Shown: positions 43,537-53,018 of the stretch, piece after piece
How the letters are laid out: each line of letters starts with the position of its first letter
Position numbering within the stretch: position 1 is the stretch's first letter
Assembly (NCBI RefSeq): GCF_014904735.1
Contig: NZ_JACZCR010000001.1
Coordinates: 1-64,000 of the forward strand
Reading direction: 5' to 3'
Origin: Microbulbifer hainanensis
Lineage (GTDB): Bacteria > Pseudomonadota > Gammaproteobacteria > Pseudomonadales > Cellvibrionaceae
Length of the DNA stretch: 64,000 nucleotides
Translations under genes and position numbers: made by a program
The notes under the pieces: model-generated
Told to the model about the DNA's origin: nothing
What the model saw: only the letters and a program-made list of their open reading frames with translations
Database searches by the model: none

Positions 43537-45141
43537 ATGCCCTCTGCACCCACTTGTGCCCAGGTGTTAATGCGCCTGCTGCGGGACTACCAGGTTGAAA
43601 AAGTCTTCGGTATTCCCGGCGTTCACACCATCGAACTCTACCGCGGCCTGCCCGGCAGCGGCCTGCAACACATTACCCCGCGCCACGAGCAGGGCGCCGC
43701 GTTTATGGCGGACGGCTACGCCCGCGCCAGTGGCAAGCCCGGCGTGTGCTTCCTGATCACGGGACCAGGCCTGACCAACGCCGCCACGGCCATGGCCCAG
43801 GCCTACTCGGATTCGATCCCGATGCTGGTGATCTCTGCGGTCAACCGCCGCGAGGACCTAGGCATGGGCCGCGGCCGCCTGCACGAGCTGCCACGCCAGA
43901 GCGATGTGAGCCGCGGCTACTGTATCTGGCAACACACGCTGACTGTTGCGGAGCAGCTGCCGGAGGTGATGGCCCGCGCGTTCCAACTGCTGTCCTGCAG
44001 CCGCCCGGGACCGGTCCACATCGAAATCCCCATCGACCTGTTCCCGGCGCCGATGCCCGGCCAGATCGAAGACTACCGCGCCAGCCCGACCGCGGAAGTT
44101 CCCGCAGCCAATAGTGCGGCCATTGAAACCGCGCGAGAGTGGCTGCAGGCGGCGGATCGTCCGGTGATCCTGCTCGGCGGCGGCGCCCAGGCCGCCGGAC
44201 GGCCGGCAACCGCAATTGCCGAAAAACTCGCCGCGCCAGTGTTTCTCTCGCTCGCGGCCAAGGGCATCGTCGACGAGCGCCACCCCCTGTGTGGTGGTGC
44301 CAACCTGAGTTTCGACTGTGTGCGCGAACGGGTGGAGAATGCCGACGTGGTGCTGGCGGTAGGTACCGAGCTGGCGGAAACCGATCGCAACCTGGTACGC
44401 GCCGACTACGCCTTCGCCGGCAAACTGATTCGCATCGACATAGACCCGGCACAACTGGTCTGCAACGCCAACCCGGACCTGGCGATTTGCGCCGATGCCG
44501 AAGCGGCACTTCAGCAGCTGGATGCCGCGCTCAGCCCCTGTGACAACGCCAGGCAACAGGCTGTTGCCGCCGAACTCGCACAGACCCTGCAGGAGTGCCG
44601 CAAAGAGTGGTGGCCCGGATCGGAAGAGCGTTTCCCCTGGGTCGAGGCGCTGCGCGCCGCGCTGCCGGAACAGGGTATCCTGGTGACAGACTCCACCCAG
44701 CTGGCCTACAACACCAATCACGCGCTGCCGCTGTACCATCCCCGCAGTCACCTCACCTGCACGACCGGTTACGGCACCCTCGGCTTTGCCCTGCCCGCCG
44801 CCATCGGCGCCAGGCTCGCCGGCCCGCGGGACGTACTCGCGCTGATCGGCGATGGTGGCATGATGTTTACCGTCGGCGAACTGATGGTGGCCGTGGAACA
44901 GCAACTGCCGCTGCCTATCCTGGTGTGGAACAATGCCGGCTACGGTGAGATCCGCGACTTTATGGATGACGCCGGGGTTGATCGTGAAGGCGTCGAGCTC
45001 CGCACCCCGGATTTCGTTGCCCTGGCCAGATCCTGTGGGGCAGAGGGACAGCGCATCGATCGACCGGAACAACTGGTGGACGCCGTTGCCGAAGCCCTGC
45101 AGCGAAAGACCCCGACACTGATAGAAATAACCGCGCCCTGA
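43537..45141 (+). CDS. Thiamine-pyrophosphate decarboxylase, likely 5-guanidino-2-oxopentanoate decarboxylase
   Basis: A 534-residue ThDP-dependent enzyme. FGIPGVHTIELYRGL then RHEQGAAFMADGYARASGKPGVCFLITGPGLTNAATAMAQAY closely match the AruI start region, with the catalytic Glu in RHEQ. The ThDP/Mg motif GDGGMMFTVGELMVAVEQQLPLPILVWNNAGYGEI lies near residue 445. AruI decarboxylates 2-ketoarginine in the arginine transaminase pathway to 4-guanidinobutyraldehyde, which an aldehyde dehydrogenase then oxidises; such a gene follows 23 bp downstream. No AruH-type aminotransferase is nearby, so the assignment is probable, not certain; acetolactate synthase-like or benzoylformate decarboxylase-like activity are alternatives. 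Confidence 0.8.
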   Translation: MPSAPTCAQVLMRLLRDYQVEKVFGIPGVHTIELYRGLPGSGLQHITPRHEQGAAFMADGYARASGKPGVCFLITGPGLTNAATAMAQAYSDSIPMLVISAVNRREDLGMGRGRLHELPRQSDVSRGYCIWQHTLTVAEQLPEVMARAFQLLSCSRPGPVHIEIPIDLFPAPMPGQIEDYRASPTAEVPAANSAAIETAREWLQAADRPVILLGGGAQAAGRPATAIAEKLAAPVFLSLAAKGIVDERHPLCGGANLSFDCVRERVENADVVLAVGTELAETDRNLVRADYAFAGKLIRIDIDPAQLVCNANPDLAICADAEAALQQLDAALSPCDNARQQAVAAELAQTLQECRKEWWPGSEERFPWVEALRAALPEQGILVTDSTQLAYNTNHALPLYHPRSHLTCTTGYGTLGFALPAAIGARLAGPRDVLALIGDGGMMFTVGELMVAVEQQLPLPILVWNNAGYGEIRDFMDDAGVDREGVELRTPDFVALARSCGAEGQRIDRPEQLVDAVAEALQRKTPTLIEITAP

Positions 45142-45164
45142 AGAGCGCAAAACGGAAGAGCGTT

Positions 45165-46598
45165 ATGACAGATTTTACCCAGGTGCATACGGATAAACTC
45201 TATATCAACGGCCAGTGGCAGGACTCCCGCGGCGGCGACCTGCACACTGTGGTCAACCCGGCTAACGAGGAAGTCATCTGCCAGGTGATCCAGGGTTCTG
45301 CCGAGGATGTCGATGCCGCCGTGGCAGCGTCGCGCACCGCATTCAAATGCTGGAAGAACTCCTCCGCCAGCGACCGCGCCGCGCTCATGAATGCCATTGC
45401 CGACGGCATGGAAAAGCGCAAGGAAGACCTGATTCAGGCGGTTTCCCAGGCACTCGGCTGCCCGGCGCACATCACCCGGTGGCTGCACGTCGACGGCCCC
45501 ATTTACGCCATGCGCTACTACGCCGAGCGGGCCTCCATCATGGAAAAAACGGAGAAGGCCTCCCACTCGCTGATTATCCGCGAACCGATCGGTGTCTGCG
45601 GATTTATCACCCCGTGGAACTACCCGCTGCACCAGTTCGTCGGCAAGGTGGCACCGGCACTGGCTGCCGGCTGTACCATGATCTGCAAGCCGTCGGAAAC
45701 GACACCGCTGCAGGATTACGTGATGGCGGAAATAATCGACTCTGTCGGCCTGCCCCCGGGTGTCTTCAACCTGGTACCCGGTGCCGGGCCGATTGTGGGT
45801 GCGGCGCTGTCTTCGCACCCGGATATCGACATGGTGTCGTTTACCGGCTCCACCCGCGCCGGGATCGAAGTGGCCAAAGCGGCTGCACCGACCGTCAAGC
45901 GCGTCACCCAGGAGCTGGGTGGCAAGTCACCGTTGATCATCACGCCCGACGCGGATCTGCAGGCCGCGGTGCGCTGGGGCTGTGAAGATGTGTTCATCAA
46001 CAGTGGCCAGACCTGCACCGCACTGACCCGCATGCTGGTACCGGCAGATCGCTATGAAGAGGCGGTAACCATTGCCAAGCAGGTGGCCGAAGAAGTGGCC
46101 CTGGGCACTGGCTCCGATGCCTTCATGGGGCCGCTGTCATCGGCGCGCCAGCGCGACATAGTGCGCGGTTATATCGAAAAGGGCGTGGCAGAAGGCGCGC
46201 GCCTGGTCACCGGCGGCCCCGAGACGCCGGAAGGTTTCGACCGGGGTTACTACGTCAAACCCACGGTCTTCGCCGACGTCAACAATGACATGGCCATCGC
46301 CCGCGAGGAGATCTTCGGCCCGGTGACCTGCCTGATCCCCTACAAGGATATGGACGAGGCCATCGCCATCGCCAACGACACCGAGTACGGGCTCTCCAGC
46401 GGCGTCTGGGCCAAAGACGCGGAAAGCGCCCTGCCCGTTGTGCGCCGTATCGAGGCCGGACTCTGTTTCGTCAACGGTGGCGACTTCAATTACGATGCCC
46501 CGTTCGGCGGCTACAAGCGCTCCGGCAATGGCCGCGAGTTCGGCGAGGCCGGGCTCGATGAGTTTATCGAACTGAAATCCGTACAACTTCCGGCATAA
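45165..46598 (+). CDS. Aldehyde dehydrogenase, NAD(P)+-dependent
   Basis: A 477-residue ALDH superfamily enzyme. It has the Asn-containing PWNYPLHQFVGKVAPALAAGC segment, FTGSTRAGIEVAKAA, the general-base Glu in VTQELGGKSPLI, the catalytic Cys in NSGQTCTALTR, and EEIFGPVTCLIPY. It follows the AruI-like decarboxylase by 23 bp with an AAGAG site, so it likely oxidises that enzyme's aldehyde product; 4-guanidinobutyraldehyde is my inferred substrate. Length and motifs are complete. Confidence 0.9.
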   Translation: MTDFTQVHTDKLYINGQWQDSRGGDLHTVVNPANEEVICQVIQGSAEDVDAAVAASRTAFKCWKNSSASDRAALMNAIADGMEKRKEDLIQAVSQALGCPAHITRWLHVDGPIYAMRYYAERASIMEKTEKASHSLIIREPIGVCGFITPWNYPLHQFVGKVAPALAAGCTMICKPSETTPLQDYVMAEIIDSVGLPPGVFNLVPGAGPIVGAALSSHPDIDMVSFTGSTRAGIEVAKAAAPTVKRVTQELGGKSPLIITPDADLQAAVRWGCEDVFINSGQTCTALTRMLVPADRYEEAVTIAKQVAEEVALGTGSDAFMGPLSSARQRDIVRGYIEKGVAEGARLVTGGPETPEGFDRGYYVKPTVFADVNNDMAIAREEIFGPVTCLIPYKDMDEAIAIANDTEYGLSSGVWAKDAESALPVVRRIEAGLCFVNGGDFNYDAPFGGYKRSGNGREFGEAGLDEFIELKSVQLPA

Positions 46599-46606
46599 AA
46601 TCCTGC

Positions 46607-46628
46607 GCCGCCCCGTTCGCGGGGCGGC
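46607..46628 (+). terminator. GC hairpin after the aldehyde dehydrogenase gene
   Basis: Perfect 8-bp stem GCCGCCCC/GGGGCGGC with a six-base loop, nine bases after the stop codon. It lacks a T run, so it may be a weak terminator or a 3'-end stabiliser. Confidence 0.6.
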
Positions 46629-46851
46629 CTGTTGACTGACCATCCAAGCCCCGCTATCTTTGCTCCCACATCCAGAGAGTGGCTGACGCCAACGCCAACC
46701 TGCCGACCGGGGCAAGGTGGTTTCTCTCTAACCGCACTTCGGTGCAGATAGAGAGGATGGGGCTCATAGAGAGCAATCCAACCGGAATTACGCGAATACC
46801 TTTTTCGCCGCTTCCACGTCAGCCCTCCAATTCAGTATTTTTGGAGGGATC

Positions 46852-47067
46852 ATGTCCGAATCATCACTACCCTGCTCAGACGTTATCGAAATCCAGATAG
46901 CGAATCAGCGCCGCCGCACCGCCGTACGCGCCGTGCGACGAGCCGACCGGCAATTGCTGTGGCAACTACTGTTCGACAGCGCGGAAGAGGCATTAAAATT
47001 CGCCACCAACTGCCGCGCCAGTCATCAGCCCATCACGGCCCACAAAGCCTGCGAACTGGCGGGATGA
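46852..47067 (+). CDS. Small hypothetical protein, 71 aa
   Basis: I do not recognise this protein. The ATG at 46852 is three bases after GGAGG, a strong and close ribosome-binding site. The predicted product has an Arg-rich middle (QRRRTAVRAVRRADRQLL) and an amphipathic second half (WQLLFDSAEEALKFATNC). It has no signal peptide or membrane helix. It lies alone between the aldehyde dehydrogenase and kbl genes, 122 bp before kbl. It could be a real small protein or a chance frame; the ribosome-binding site favours translation. Confidence 0.45.
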   Translation: MSESSLPCSDVIEIQIANQRRRTAVRAVRRADRQLLWQLLFDSAEEALKFATNCRASHQPITAHKACELAG

Positions 47068-47189
47068 ACTAAACTAAGCGCCGTCAGCGCCGGGCTACAT
47101 CGCGCCGATCTCGCCTCTGTGGAAGAGACAAGCTATCGGGGCGTCCAGCCGCGTGCCAAAAGCACAACAAAGGAGCAAACAACAACACC

Positions 47190-48389
47190 ATGTCCAAGCC
47201 AGAACAATTCTTTCAGCACCTGCGCGACGAACTCAAACAGATCGAAGCGGACGGCCTCTACAAGCGTGAGCGCATCATTACCTCGCAGCAGGCCGCTGAA
47301 ATCCAGGTCAACAACGACACCCAGGTACTGAACTTCTGCGCCAACAACTACCTGGGCCTGGCCAATCACCCGGACCTGATCCAGGCGGCCAAAGACGGCC
47401 TCGATCAATACGGTTTCGGCATGGCGTCGGTGCGCTTTATCTGCGGAACCCAGGATATTCACAAGGCGCTGGAATCCCGCCTGTCAGAATTCCTGCGTAC
47501 TGAAGACACCATCCTCTACACCTCCTGTTTCGACGCCAACGGCGGCCTGTTTGAAACGCTGCTGGGCCCCGACGATGCGATCATCTCCGATGCACTGAAC
47601 CACGCTTCCATTATCGACGGCGTGCGCCTGTGCAAGGCCAAGCGCTTCCGCTATGCCAACAACGATATGGCGGAGCTGGAAAAGCAGTTGCAGGCGGCCG
47701 ACGCGGCCGGCGCGAAAACCAAGCTCATTGCCACCGATGGTGTTTTTTCCATGGACGGTGTTATCGCCGACCTGAAATCCGTCTGTGACCTGGCGGATAA
47801 GTACAATGCCCTCGTGATGGTCGACGACTCTCACGCGGTAGGATTTCTCGGCGAGCACGGCCGCGGCACCCACGAATTTTGCGATGTGATCGACCGTGTC
47901 GACATCATCACCGGCACCCTGGGCAAGGCGCTCGGCGGCGCCTCCGGCGGCTTTACCTCCGGCCGCAAGGAAATTATCGACCTGCTGCGCCAGCGCTCCC
48001 GCCCCTACCTGTTCTCCAATTCCGTCGCGCCGGCCATCGTGACCGCATCGCTGAAGGTGCTGGATATGTTGATGGAAGGCGGCGAGCTGCGAGAACAACT
48101 GCGGGAGAATTCCGCCTATTTCCGCAAGCGCATGAGTGAGGCCGGCTTTACCCTGGCCGGCGCGGACCACCCGATCATTCCAGTGATGATCGGCGACGCC
48201 GCTCTGGCGCAGAAAATGGCGGACAAGATGCTCGAACGCGGTATCTATGTCGTCGGCTTCTTCTACCCGGTGGTGCCGAAGGGCCAGGCCCGCATCCGCA
48301 CCCAGATGTCCGCCGCGCACACGAAGGAGCAACTCGATCAGTGCATCGACGCCTTCGTGGAGGTAGGCAAGGAACTCAACATCATTTAA
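47190..48389 (+). CDS. kbl: Glycine C-acetyltransferase (2-amino-3-ketobutyrate CoA ligase)
   Basis: A 399-residue PLP enzyme that splits 2-amino-3-ketobutyrate with CoA into glycine and acetyl-CoA, the second step of threonine breakdown. Family motifs are present: [80 protein letters not shown], and the PLP-lysine segment [15 protein letters not shown]. It begins 19 bp after a run containing AAAGGAG. tdh follows 89 bp later, giving the standard kbl-tdh operon. Confidence 0.97.
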   Translation: MSKPEQFFQHLRDELKQIEADGLYKRERIITSQQAAEIQVNNDTQVLNFCANNYLGLANHPDLIQAAKDGLDQYGFGMASVRFICGTQDIHKALESRLSEFLRTEDTILYTSCFDANGGLFETLLGPDDAIISDALNHASIIDGVRLCKAKRFRYANNDMAELEKQLQAADAAGAKTKLIATDGVFSMDGVIADLKSVCDLADKYNALVMVDDSHAVGFLGEHGRGTHEFCDVIDRVDIITGTLGKALGGASGGFTSGRKEIIDLLRQRSRPYLFSNSVAPAIVTASLKVLDMLMEGGELREQLRENSAYFRKRMSEAGFTLAGADHPIIPVMIGDAALAQKMADKMLERGIYVVGFFYPVVPKGQARIRTQMSAAHTKEQLDQCIDAFVEVGKELNII

Positions 48390-48402
48390 ACCAATCAGCC
48401 CC

Positions 48403-48435
48403 GGCCCGGGTTTTGCCACAAGCAAAGCCCGGGCC
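48403..48435 (+). promoter_or_regulatory. Intercistronic hairpin between kbl and tdh
   Basis: GGCCCGGG at 48403 pairs with CCCGGGCC at 48428, with a 17-base loop that can itself fold (TTTTGCC...GCAAAG). There is no T run after it, so it is more likely an RNA-stability element or a leaky attenuator than a full terminator. Confidence 0.5.
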
Positions 48436-48478
48436 TTGTGCTGGCCGGCGGATCGCCGGACCAGAATCGGGAAGTATT

Positions 48479-49504
48479 ATGAAAGCACTGTCAAAACTGA
48501 AATCTGAACCGGGTATCTGGCTCACGGATGTGGACGTCCCCGAACCCGGTCACAACGACCTGCTGATCAAAATCCACAAGACCGCGATCTGCGGTACCGA
48601 CATGCATATCTACAACTGGGACGAGTGGTCGCAGAAAACCATTCCGGTTCCCATGGTGGTGGGCCACGAATATGTAGGCGAAGTCGTCGGTATGGGGCAG
48701 GAAGTGGCCGGTTTCGAAATCGGTGACCGCGTCTCCGGCGAAGGCCACATTACCTGCGGTCACTGCCGCAACTGCCGCGCCGGCCGCCGCCACCTGTGCC
48801 GCAACACCTACGGTGTGGGTGTGGATCGCCAGGGCGCCTTTGCCGAATACCTGGTTATTCCCGCGCTGAACGCGTTCAAGATCCCGGACAACATCTCCGA
48901 CGAGCTGGCTTCCATTTTCGACCCGTTCGGCAACGCCGTGCACACTGCCCTGTCATTCGACCTGGTTGGCGAAGATGTGCTGATTACCGGTGCCGGTCCC
49001 ATTGGCATCATGGCCGCGGCGGTTGCCCGCCATGTTGGTGCGCGCCATGTGGTGATCACCGATATCAACGACTACCGTCTGGATCTGGCAAAAAAAATGG
49101 GCGCCACACGCACCGTCAATGTCAGCCAGGAAAAACTGCCGGACGTCATGAAGGAAATCGGCATGACCGAGGGCTTCGACGTGGGGCTGGAAATGTCCGG
49201 CGTTCCAGTGGCCTTCCGCGATATGCTCTCCGCGATGAACCACGGCGGCAAAATTGCGATGCTGGGCATTCCCTCCGGCGAAATGGCAATCAACTGGAGC
49301 GAGGTGATTTTCAAAGGCCTCGTCATCAAGGGCATTTACGGCCGCGAGATGTTTGAGACCTGGTACAAGATGGCGAGCCTGATCCAGTCCGGCCTCGACC
49401 TGACACCGATCATCACCCATCAATTCGGTATCGACGACTTCCAGAAAGGTTTCGATACCATGGGCTCCGGTGAATCGGGCAAAGTGATCCTGAACTGGCA
49501 GTAA
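48479..49504 (+). CDS. tdh: L-threonine 3-dehydrogenase
   Basis: Oxidises L-threonine with NAD+ to 2-amino-3-ketobutyrate, the substrate of Kbl. The 341-residue zinc MDR enzyme has the catalytic-zinc Cys in [16 protein letters not shown], the GHEYVGEV motif, and the structural-zinc cluster [29 protein letters not shown] and the NAD-binding [22 protein letters not shown] follow. The ATG at 48479 is the family start; the earlier frame overlaps kbl and is not supported. A hairpin (49516-49543) follows the stop. Confidence 0.97.
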   Translation: MKALSKLKSEPGIWLTDVDVPEPGHNDLLIKIHKTAICGTDMHIYNWDEWSQKTIPVPMVVGHEYVGEVVGMGQEVAGFEIGDRVSGEGHITCGHCRNCRAGRRHLCRNTYGVGVDRQGAFAEYLVIPALNAFKIPDNISDELASIFDPFGNAVHTALSFDLVGEDVLITGAGPIGIMAAAVARHVGARHVVITDINDYRLDLAKKMGATRTVNVSQEKLPDVMKEIGMTEGFDVGLEMSGVPVAFRDMLSAMNHGGKIAMLGIPSGEMAINWSEVIFKGLVIKGIYGREMFETWYKMASLIQSGLDLTPIITHQFGIDDFQKGFDTMGSGESGKVILNWQ

Positions 49505-49515
49505 TCAGCAGTTAC

Positions 49516-49543
49516 TCGGGGGTGGCCGACTGGCTACCCCCGA
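49516..49543 (+). terminator. Hairpin downstream of tdh
   Basis: A 12-bp stem TCGGGGGTGGCC/GGCTACCCCCGA with one G-U pair and a four-base loop, 11 bases after the tdh stop. There is no T run, so it is a terminator or 3'-end stabiliser of moderate certainty. Confidence 0.6.
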
Positions 49544-49662
49544 TTGCCAGCCCCCTCCTCTACGATATTCCCCGTGCAATGGCATCAGGCCGGTATGGTG
49601 TGCAACCGTTTCGCATTCCTTTACGATAGCGGCAGCATAATAAAACCATAAAGCAGGTCGCC

Positions 49663-50316
49663 ATGTCCGCAATCACCTTCCGTCCCTGTACACCGGCGGA
49701 CGCCGACGCAGCCATTCCCCTCATTTACAGCTCCGGCCCCGCAGCATTTGATTACGCCTTCTGCGACCGCCACCAGCAAGAAGCAAAAGCGTTCCTGCAC
49801 CGGGCATTTGTACGGGGAGTTTCGGAATTCGGTTACCGGCAACATATCGCTGCGATCCTGGACGATCGGCTGGTCGGCATCGGCGCGGTGCGTTTCGCCG
49901 AGCAAAATCTCCCGTTCACCTTCGCCGCCCTGCGGGACATAGTGACTTTCTATTCGCCACTGGCTGCAGCGCGCACGGTGATTCGCGGGCTCAAAACCGA
50001 GCAGGTCATCCACCCTCCCAGGCGGGGTGTGGGCATTGTCTACCACCTCGGTGTGGCACCGGAGTGCCGCAGCCGCGGCATCGGCCGACAGTTGGTCGCG
50101 TACCTGATACAAGAAATGCGCAAACGGAAGCTGCCCACTGCCGCGCTGGATGTCGCCGCCACCAATCCCCGCGCGCTGGCACTGTACGGAGACCTGGGAT
50201 TCACTCCCTGTAAAACCCGTGTAGGCAATCTCTGCTCGACGTTCGGGCGCGTAGTGGATCACACCTATATGGAGTACGCGCTGGACTACAGTGAACAGGC
50301 GGCCACAGAGAGTTAG
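49663..50316 (+). CDS. GNAT family N-acetyltransferase
   Basis: A 217-residue GNAT-fold protein. It opens with ITFRPCTPADADAAIPLIYSS and has the acetyl-CoA loop YHLGVAPECRSRGIGRQLVAYLI (motif A, RGxG type), then LDVAATNPRALALYGDLGFT (motif B). A middle insertion of about 60 residues is longer than in the simplest GNATs. The substrate is not predictable. The ATG at 49663 follows AAGCAGG. It is the first of two small genes, with the DUF1439 gene 35 bp later. Confidence 0.9.
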   Translation: MSAITFRPCTPADADAAIPLIYSSGPAAFDYAFCDRHQQEAKAFLHRAFVRGVSEFGYRQHIAAILDDRLVGIGAVRFAEQNLPFTFAALRDIVTFYSPLAAARTVIRGLKTEQVIHPPRRGVGIVYHLGVAPECRSRGIGRQLVAYLIQEMRKRKLPTAALDVAATNPRALALYGDLGFTPCKTRVGNLCSTFGRVVDHTYMEYALDYSEQAATES

Positions 50317-50351
50317 GGGCAGCGCATCCGGCCACCGAATTTTGTATCGAC

Positions 50352-50930
50352 ATGCCCTGGCGAAGGATTGCGAAATTGGTAAGAATCATCGTTCTGATCG
50401 CGGTCATCCTGGGCCTGCTGGCATTTGCCGGCTATCGGTATTTCTCCGGACGCGAATATGAAATCCGTATCCCCGAATCCGAGATTCAGGCAAAGCTCAG
50501 CGAAAAGCTGCCGCGAACCAAAACCTATCTGGGTCTATTCCAGCTGACCCTGAAGAATCCGAGAGTACAGCTGCTCGAGGACAGCGGCCGGATCCGCGCG
50601 GGTCTGGACCTGCAGCTGACCATCAAACTCGGCGGCAGCCGCGAACCGCTCAGCGGCTCGGTCGATGCCTCGGGCCTGCTGCGCTATGCCCCTGAACAGG
50701 GACAATTCTTTCTGGCCGAACCACAGATTGAACAGCTGCAGATACAGGGCCTGCCGGACAAACACAGTGGCAAGGCTCGGGCCGTCATCACCGCCGCCTT
50801 AACCGAATACTTTGCCAGCCACCCCGTCTATCGACTGAAGAAAGACGACGCCAGGCAGGCCGCCGCCCGGCTGGTGTTGAAAAATGTCGCCGTCAGCGGT
50901 GACGAGCTGGTGGTCACTATGGGGCTATGA
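50352..50930 (+). CDS. DUF1439 (YceB-like) membrane-anchored protein
   Basis: A 192-residue protein with one N-terminal transmembrane helix (IIVLIAVILGLLAFAGYRYF) and a periplasmic domain. It contains the DUF1439 pattern: YEIRIPESEIQAKLSEKLP, LGLFQLTLKNPRVQL, then LSGSVDASGLLRYAPEQGQFFLAEPQIEQLQIQGL. E. coli YceB is a lipoprotein; here the anchor is an uncleaved helix. Function is unknown, though the fold resembles lipid-binding BPI/LPS-transport-like proteins. Confidence 0.85.
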   Translation: MPWRRIAKLVRIIVLIAVILGLLAFAGYRYFSGREYEIRIPESEIQAKLSEKLPRTKTYLGLFQLTLKNPRVQLLEDSGRIRAGLDLQLTIKLGGSREPLSGSVDASGLLRYAPEQGQFFLAEPQIEQLQIQGLPDKHSGKARAVITAALTEYFASHPVYRLKKDDARQAAARLVLKNVAVSGDELVVTMGL

Positions 50931-51094
50931 GAGACCCCCTCGTATTGCGCCCGCTTAAATTCCCTAGACTGACTCCTCAGTTTCCATCAGCAGCTTCTAG
51001 ACTCTGTTAAATGTCCGCCTAAACATGAATTGCGCGCCAGCCTGCCAGCGGTTCACCCAGCTGCACCTGTCGCTGCCACAACAGAGGATTCCAC

Positions 51095-51628
51095 ATGAAG
51101 GCAATACAGCGTTTTGCGATATCCGCGGCCGCCCTCCTACTCGCCGGCCTGGCGCACGCCGACGTCGTTATCGAAATGCATGCAGTCAGCAAAGACGGCG
51201 TGGGCAAGTCCCTCGGCAAGGTGGTCGCCACCCAAACCCGCTATGGTGTGGTTTTCACGCCGATGCTGGAGGGAATTCGGGTATCGGCACCGGGACTACA
51301 CGGCTTTCACGTACACCAGAACCCCAGCTGCGCGCCCATGGAGAAAAACGGCAAGATGGTGCCGGCACTCGGCGCCGGTGGCCACTACGACCCCAAGTCG
51401 GCCAACCGCCACAGTTTCCCCTGGGGTACCGGCCACCTCGGCGATCTGCCGGCGCTGTTTGTGGATGAGAACGGCACGGCCAACAGCCCGGTGCTGGCGC
51501 CGCGCCTTAAACTGTCAGACCTGAAGGGGCGATCGCTGATGATTCACGCCGGTGGCGACAACTATTCGGACACTCCCAACCCCCTTGGCGGCGGTGGTCC
51601 GCGCGTGGCCTGCGGCGTAATTCAGTAA
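51095..51628 (+). CDS. sodC: Copper/zinc superoxide dismutase
   Basis: A 177-residue periplasmic enzyme that converts superoxide to peroxide and oxygen. The signal peptide ends GLAHAD. Copper and zinc ligands are visible in [19 protein letters not shown], and [11 protein letters not shown]; the disulfide Cys pair is in NPSC and [25 protein letters not shown] is also conserved. No partner genes suggest a specific system. Confidence 0.96.
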   Translation: MKAIQRFAISAAALLLAGLAHADVVIEMHAVSKDGVGKSLGKVVATQTRYGVVFTPMLEGIRVSAPGLHGFHVHQNPSCAPMEKNGKMVPALGAGGHYDPKSANRHSFPWGTGHLGDLPALFVDENGTANSPVLAPRLKLSDLKGRSLMIHAGGDNYSDTPNPLGGGGPRVACGVIQ

Positions 51629-51641
51629 CAGCGGGTTTTCC

Positions 51642-51758
51642 GTGAAGCGCTTGCTGGTACTGCTGATCGTCGTGCTGTTTTTACTGGCGCTGGGCGGCAC
51701 CATCCAGCAGTGCAGTAAAGCCCGGCGCCAGGCCGAGGGCACTGAACAAGTTCAGTAG
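51642..51758 (+). CDS. Small single-helix membrane protein, 38 aa
   Basis: A GTG start at 51642, 13 bp after the sodC stop, gives a short product with a Lys-Arg start, one hydrophobic helix (LLVLLIVVLFLLALGG) and a polar tail with one Cys (QQCSKARRQAE). A weak GCGGG precedes it. I do not recognise a family. The charged start plus helix is typical of genuine small membrane proteins, and it may be co-translated with sodC. It could also be a chance frame. Confidence 0.45.
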   Translation: MKRLLVLLIVVLFLLALGGTIQQCSKARRQAEGTEQVQ

Positions 51759-51770
51759 CCGCCCTGCGAT

Positions 51771-53018
51771 TCAGTCTTCGTCGCGCAATTTGCCGAGCAG
51801 CCAGCGGCTGCTCGTGCCCTGCACCAGTAGCGAGAAAAGCACCACGCCGAATACCATCGACTGCACCGGTAGCCGAAAGGGCAAGTCCGACGGCAGCGAC
51901 AGGGCCAGCGCCACAGCGATAACACCGCGCAGGCCGCCCCAGCCCAGCAGCAGTCGCCAGTTGCGCGGTATCGGCGGACCGACAAAGCGTGCCAGTGGAC
52001 CGGTCACGAAGATTGAAAGTGCGCGCGCACCCACGGCCGCGGCAATAGCAATCAATATCGCGAACCATTGCTGACCGATCATTTCCGGCGTAATCACCAG
52101 CCCCATGATCACGAAAATCAGCGCGCGAAACAGCAGGCCCAGCCACTCCCAGGTGGGAGATACATGGGCGAGGTAAGTCTCACGCTGTTCGCGCAGGCAG
52201 GCGCGGGCGACCATGGCGCAGACCATCACCGCAACGATACCGGATACGTGCACCACGTGCTCCGCCAGATAGTAGGTGCCCAGAGCAGCGAATAGCAGCG
52301 TCACCAGCGCCGCGCCGGCGGCGCCCAGCAACAGAACGACAATGGCGGTCAGCAGTCCGCACAACACACCCACCGCGAGGCCGCCGAATACGGTCACGGC
52401 AAAATACATGGTGATAGTCCGCGCATCTTCCAGCGGCTCCCCGGTGCTGACGGCGCCCTCGAAGACGCTGTGACTGACAGCGCCCAATACCAGCGTGAAG
52501 AGGACAATCGCCGCGACGTCGTTGAACAGGCTCTCGCCCTTGATCAGGGTCAACAAATCCTCGTTGCCGGATTTCTGGCGCAGCTTGGTCACCACCGCCC
52601 CCGGATTCGTGGCGGCAAGAATCGCGCCGGTGAGCAGCGCCGCCTGCCACGGCAGTGTCTCCGGTTCGTTGACACCGAAATAAATCAGAACAGCGATCAA
52701 CAACGCACAGATGCCGACGCCGAGGGTCGCCATCAGGAGCAGCGGACCCAGCCACTCCTTCAGTTCACGCGGTTCGATTTCCCAGGCGGATTCAAAAATC
52801 AGGATCGGCAGTATCACGAAAAACACCAGCTGGTGCAGGTGCTCCGCACGCAGGCTGGTGTTGTAATCGATCAGCGGCAGCAGCATGCCGGCAACGACGC
52901 CCGCGATGAAACAGCCAAGGGTATTATCGCTGCGCAGTATCCGCGCCAGCCCGAGGCCGGCCACCGCGGCAGCCGCCATATAGAGTCCCTGGCCCACCAG
53001 GGTGGTGATACTTTCCAC
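51771..53018 (-). CDS. Sodium/proton antiporter, CPA1 (NhaP-like)
   Basis: A 415-residue transporter with about 12 hydrophobic helices. It contains the CPA motif region LPWQAALLTGAILAATNPGAVVTKLRQ and the acidic ion-binding segment LLTLIKGESLFNDVAAIVLFTLVLG (GESLFND is the CPA1 signature). FVILPILIFESAWEI lies earlier. It should exchange Na+ or K+ for protons across the inner membrane. It starts with GTG at 53018, overlapping the stop of the upstream gene by one base, so it is translationally coupled. Confidence 0.93.
   Translation of the reverse strand: MESITTLVGQGLYMAAAAVAGLGLARILRSDNTLGCFIAGVVAGMLLPLIDYNTSLRAEHLHQLVFFVILPILIFESAWEIEPRELKEWLGPLLLMATLGVGICALLIAVLIYFGVNEPETLPWQAALLTGAILAATNPGAVVTKLRQKSGNEDLLTLIKGESLFNDVAAIVLFTLVLGAVSHSVFEGAVSTGEPLEDARTITMYFAVTVFGGLAVGVLCGLLTAIVVLLLGAAGAALVTLLFAALGTYYLAEHVVHVSGIVAVMVCAMVARACLREQRETYLAHVSPTWEWLGLLFRALIFVIMGLVITPEMIGQQWFAILIAIAAAVGARALSIFVTGPLARFVGPPIPRNWRLLLGWGGLRGVIAVALALSLPSDLPFRLPVQSMVFGVVLFSLLVQGTSSRWLLGKLRDED

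Noticed and set aside
46655-46850. Possible riboswitch upstream of the small gene before kbl
   Set aside because: The region has some paired segments, but I could not match it to the glycine, threonine-leader or guanidine riboswitch cores.
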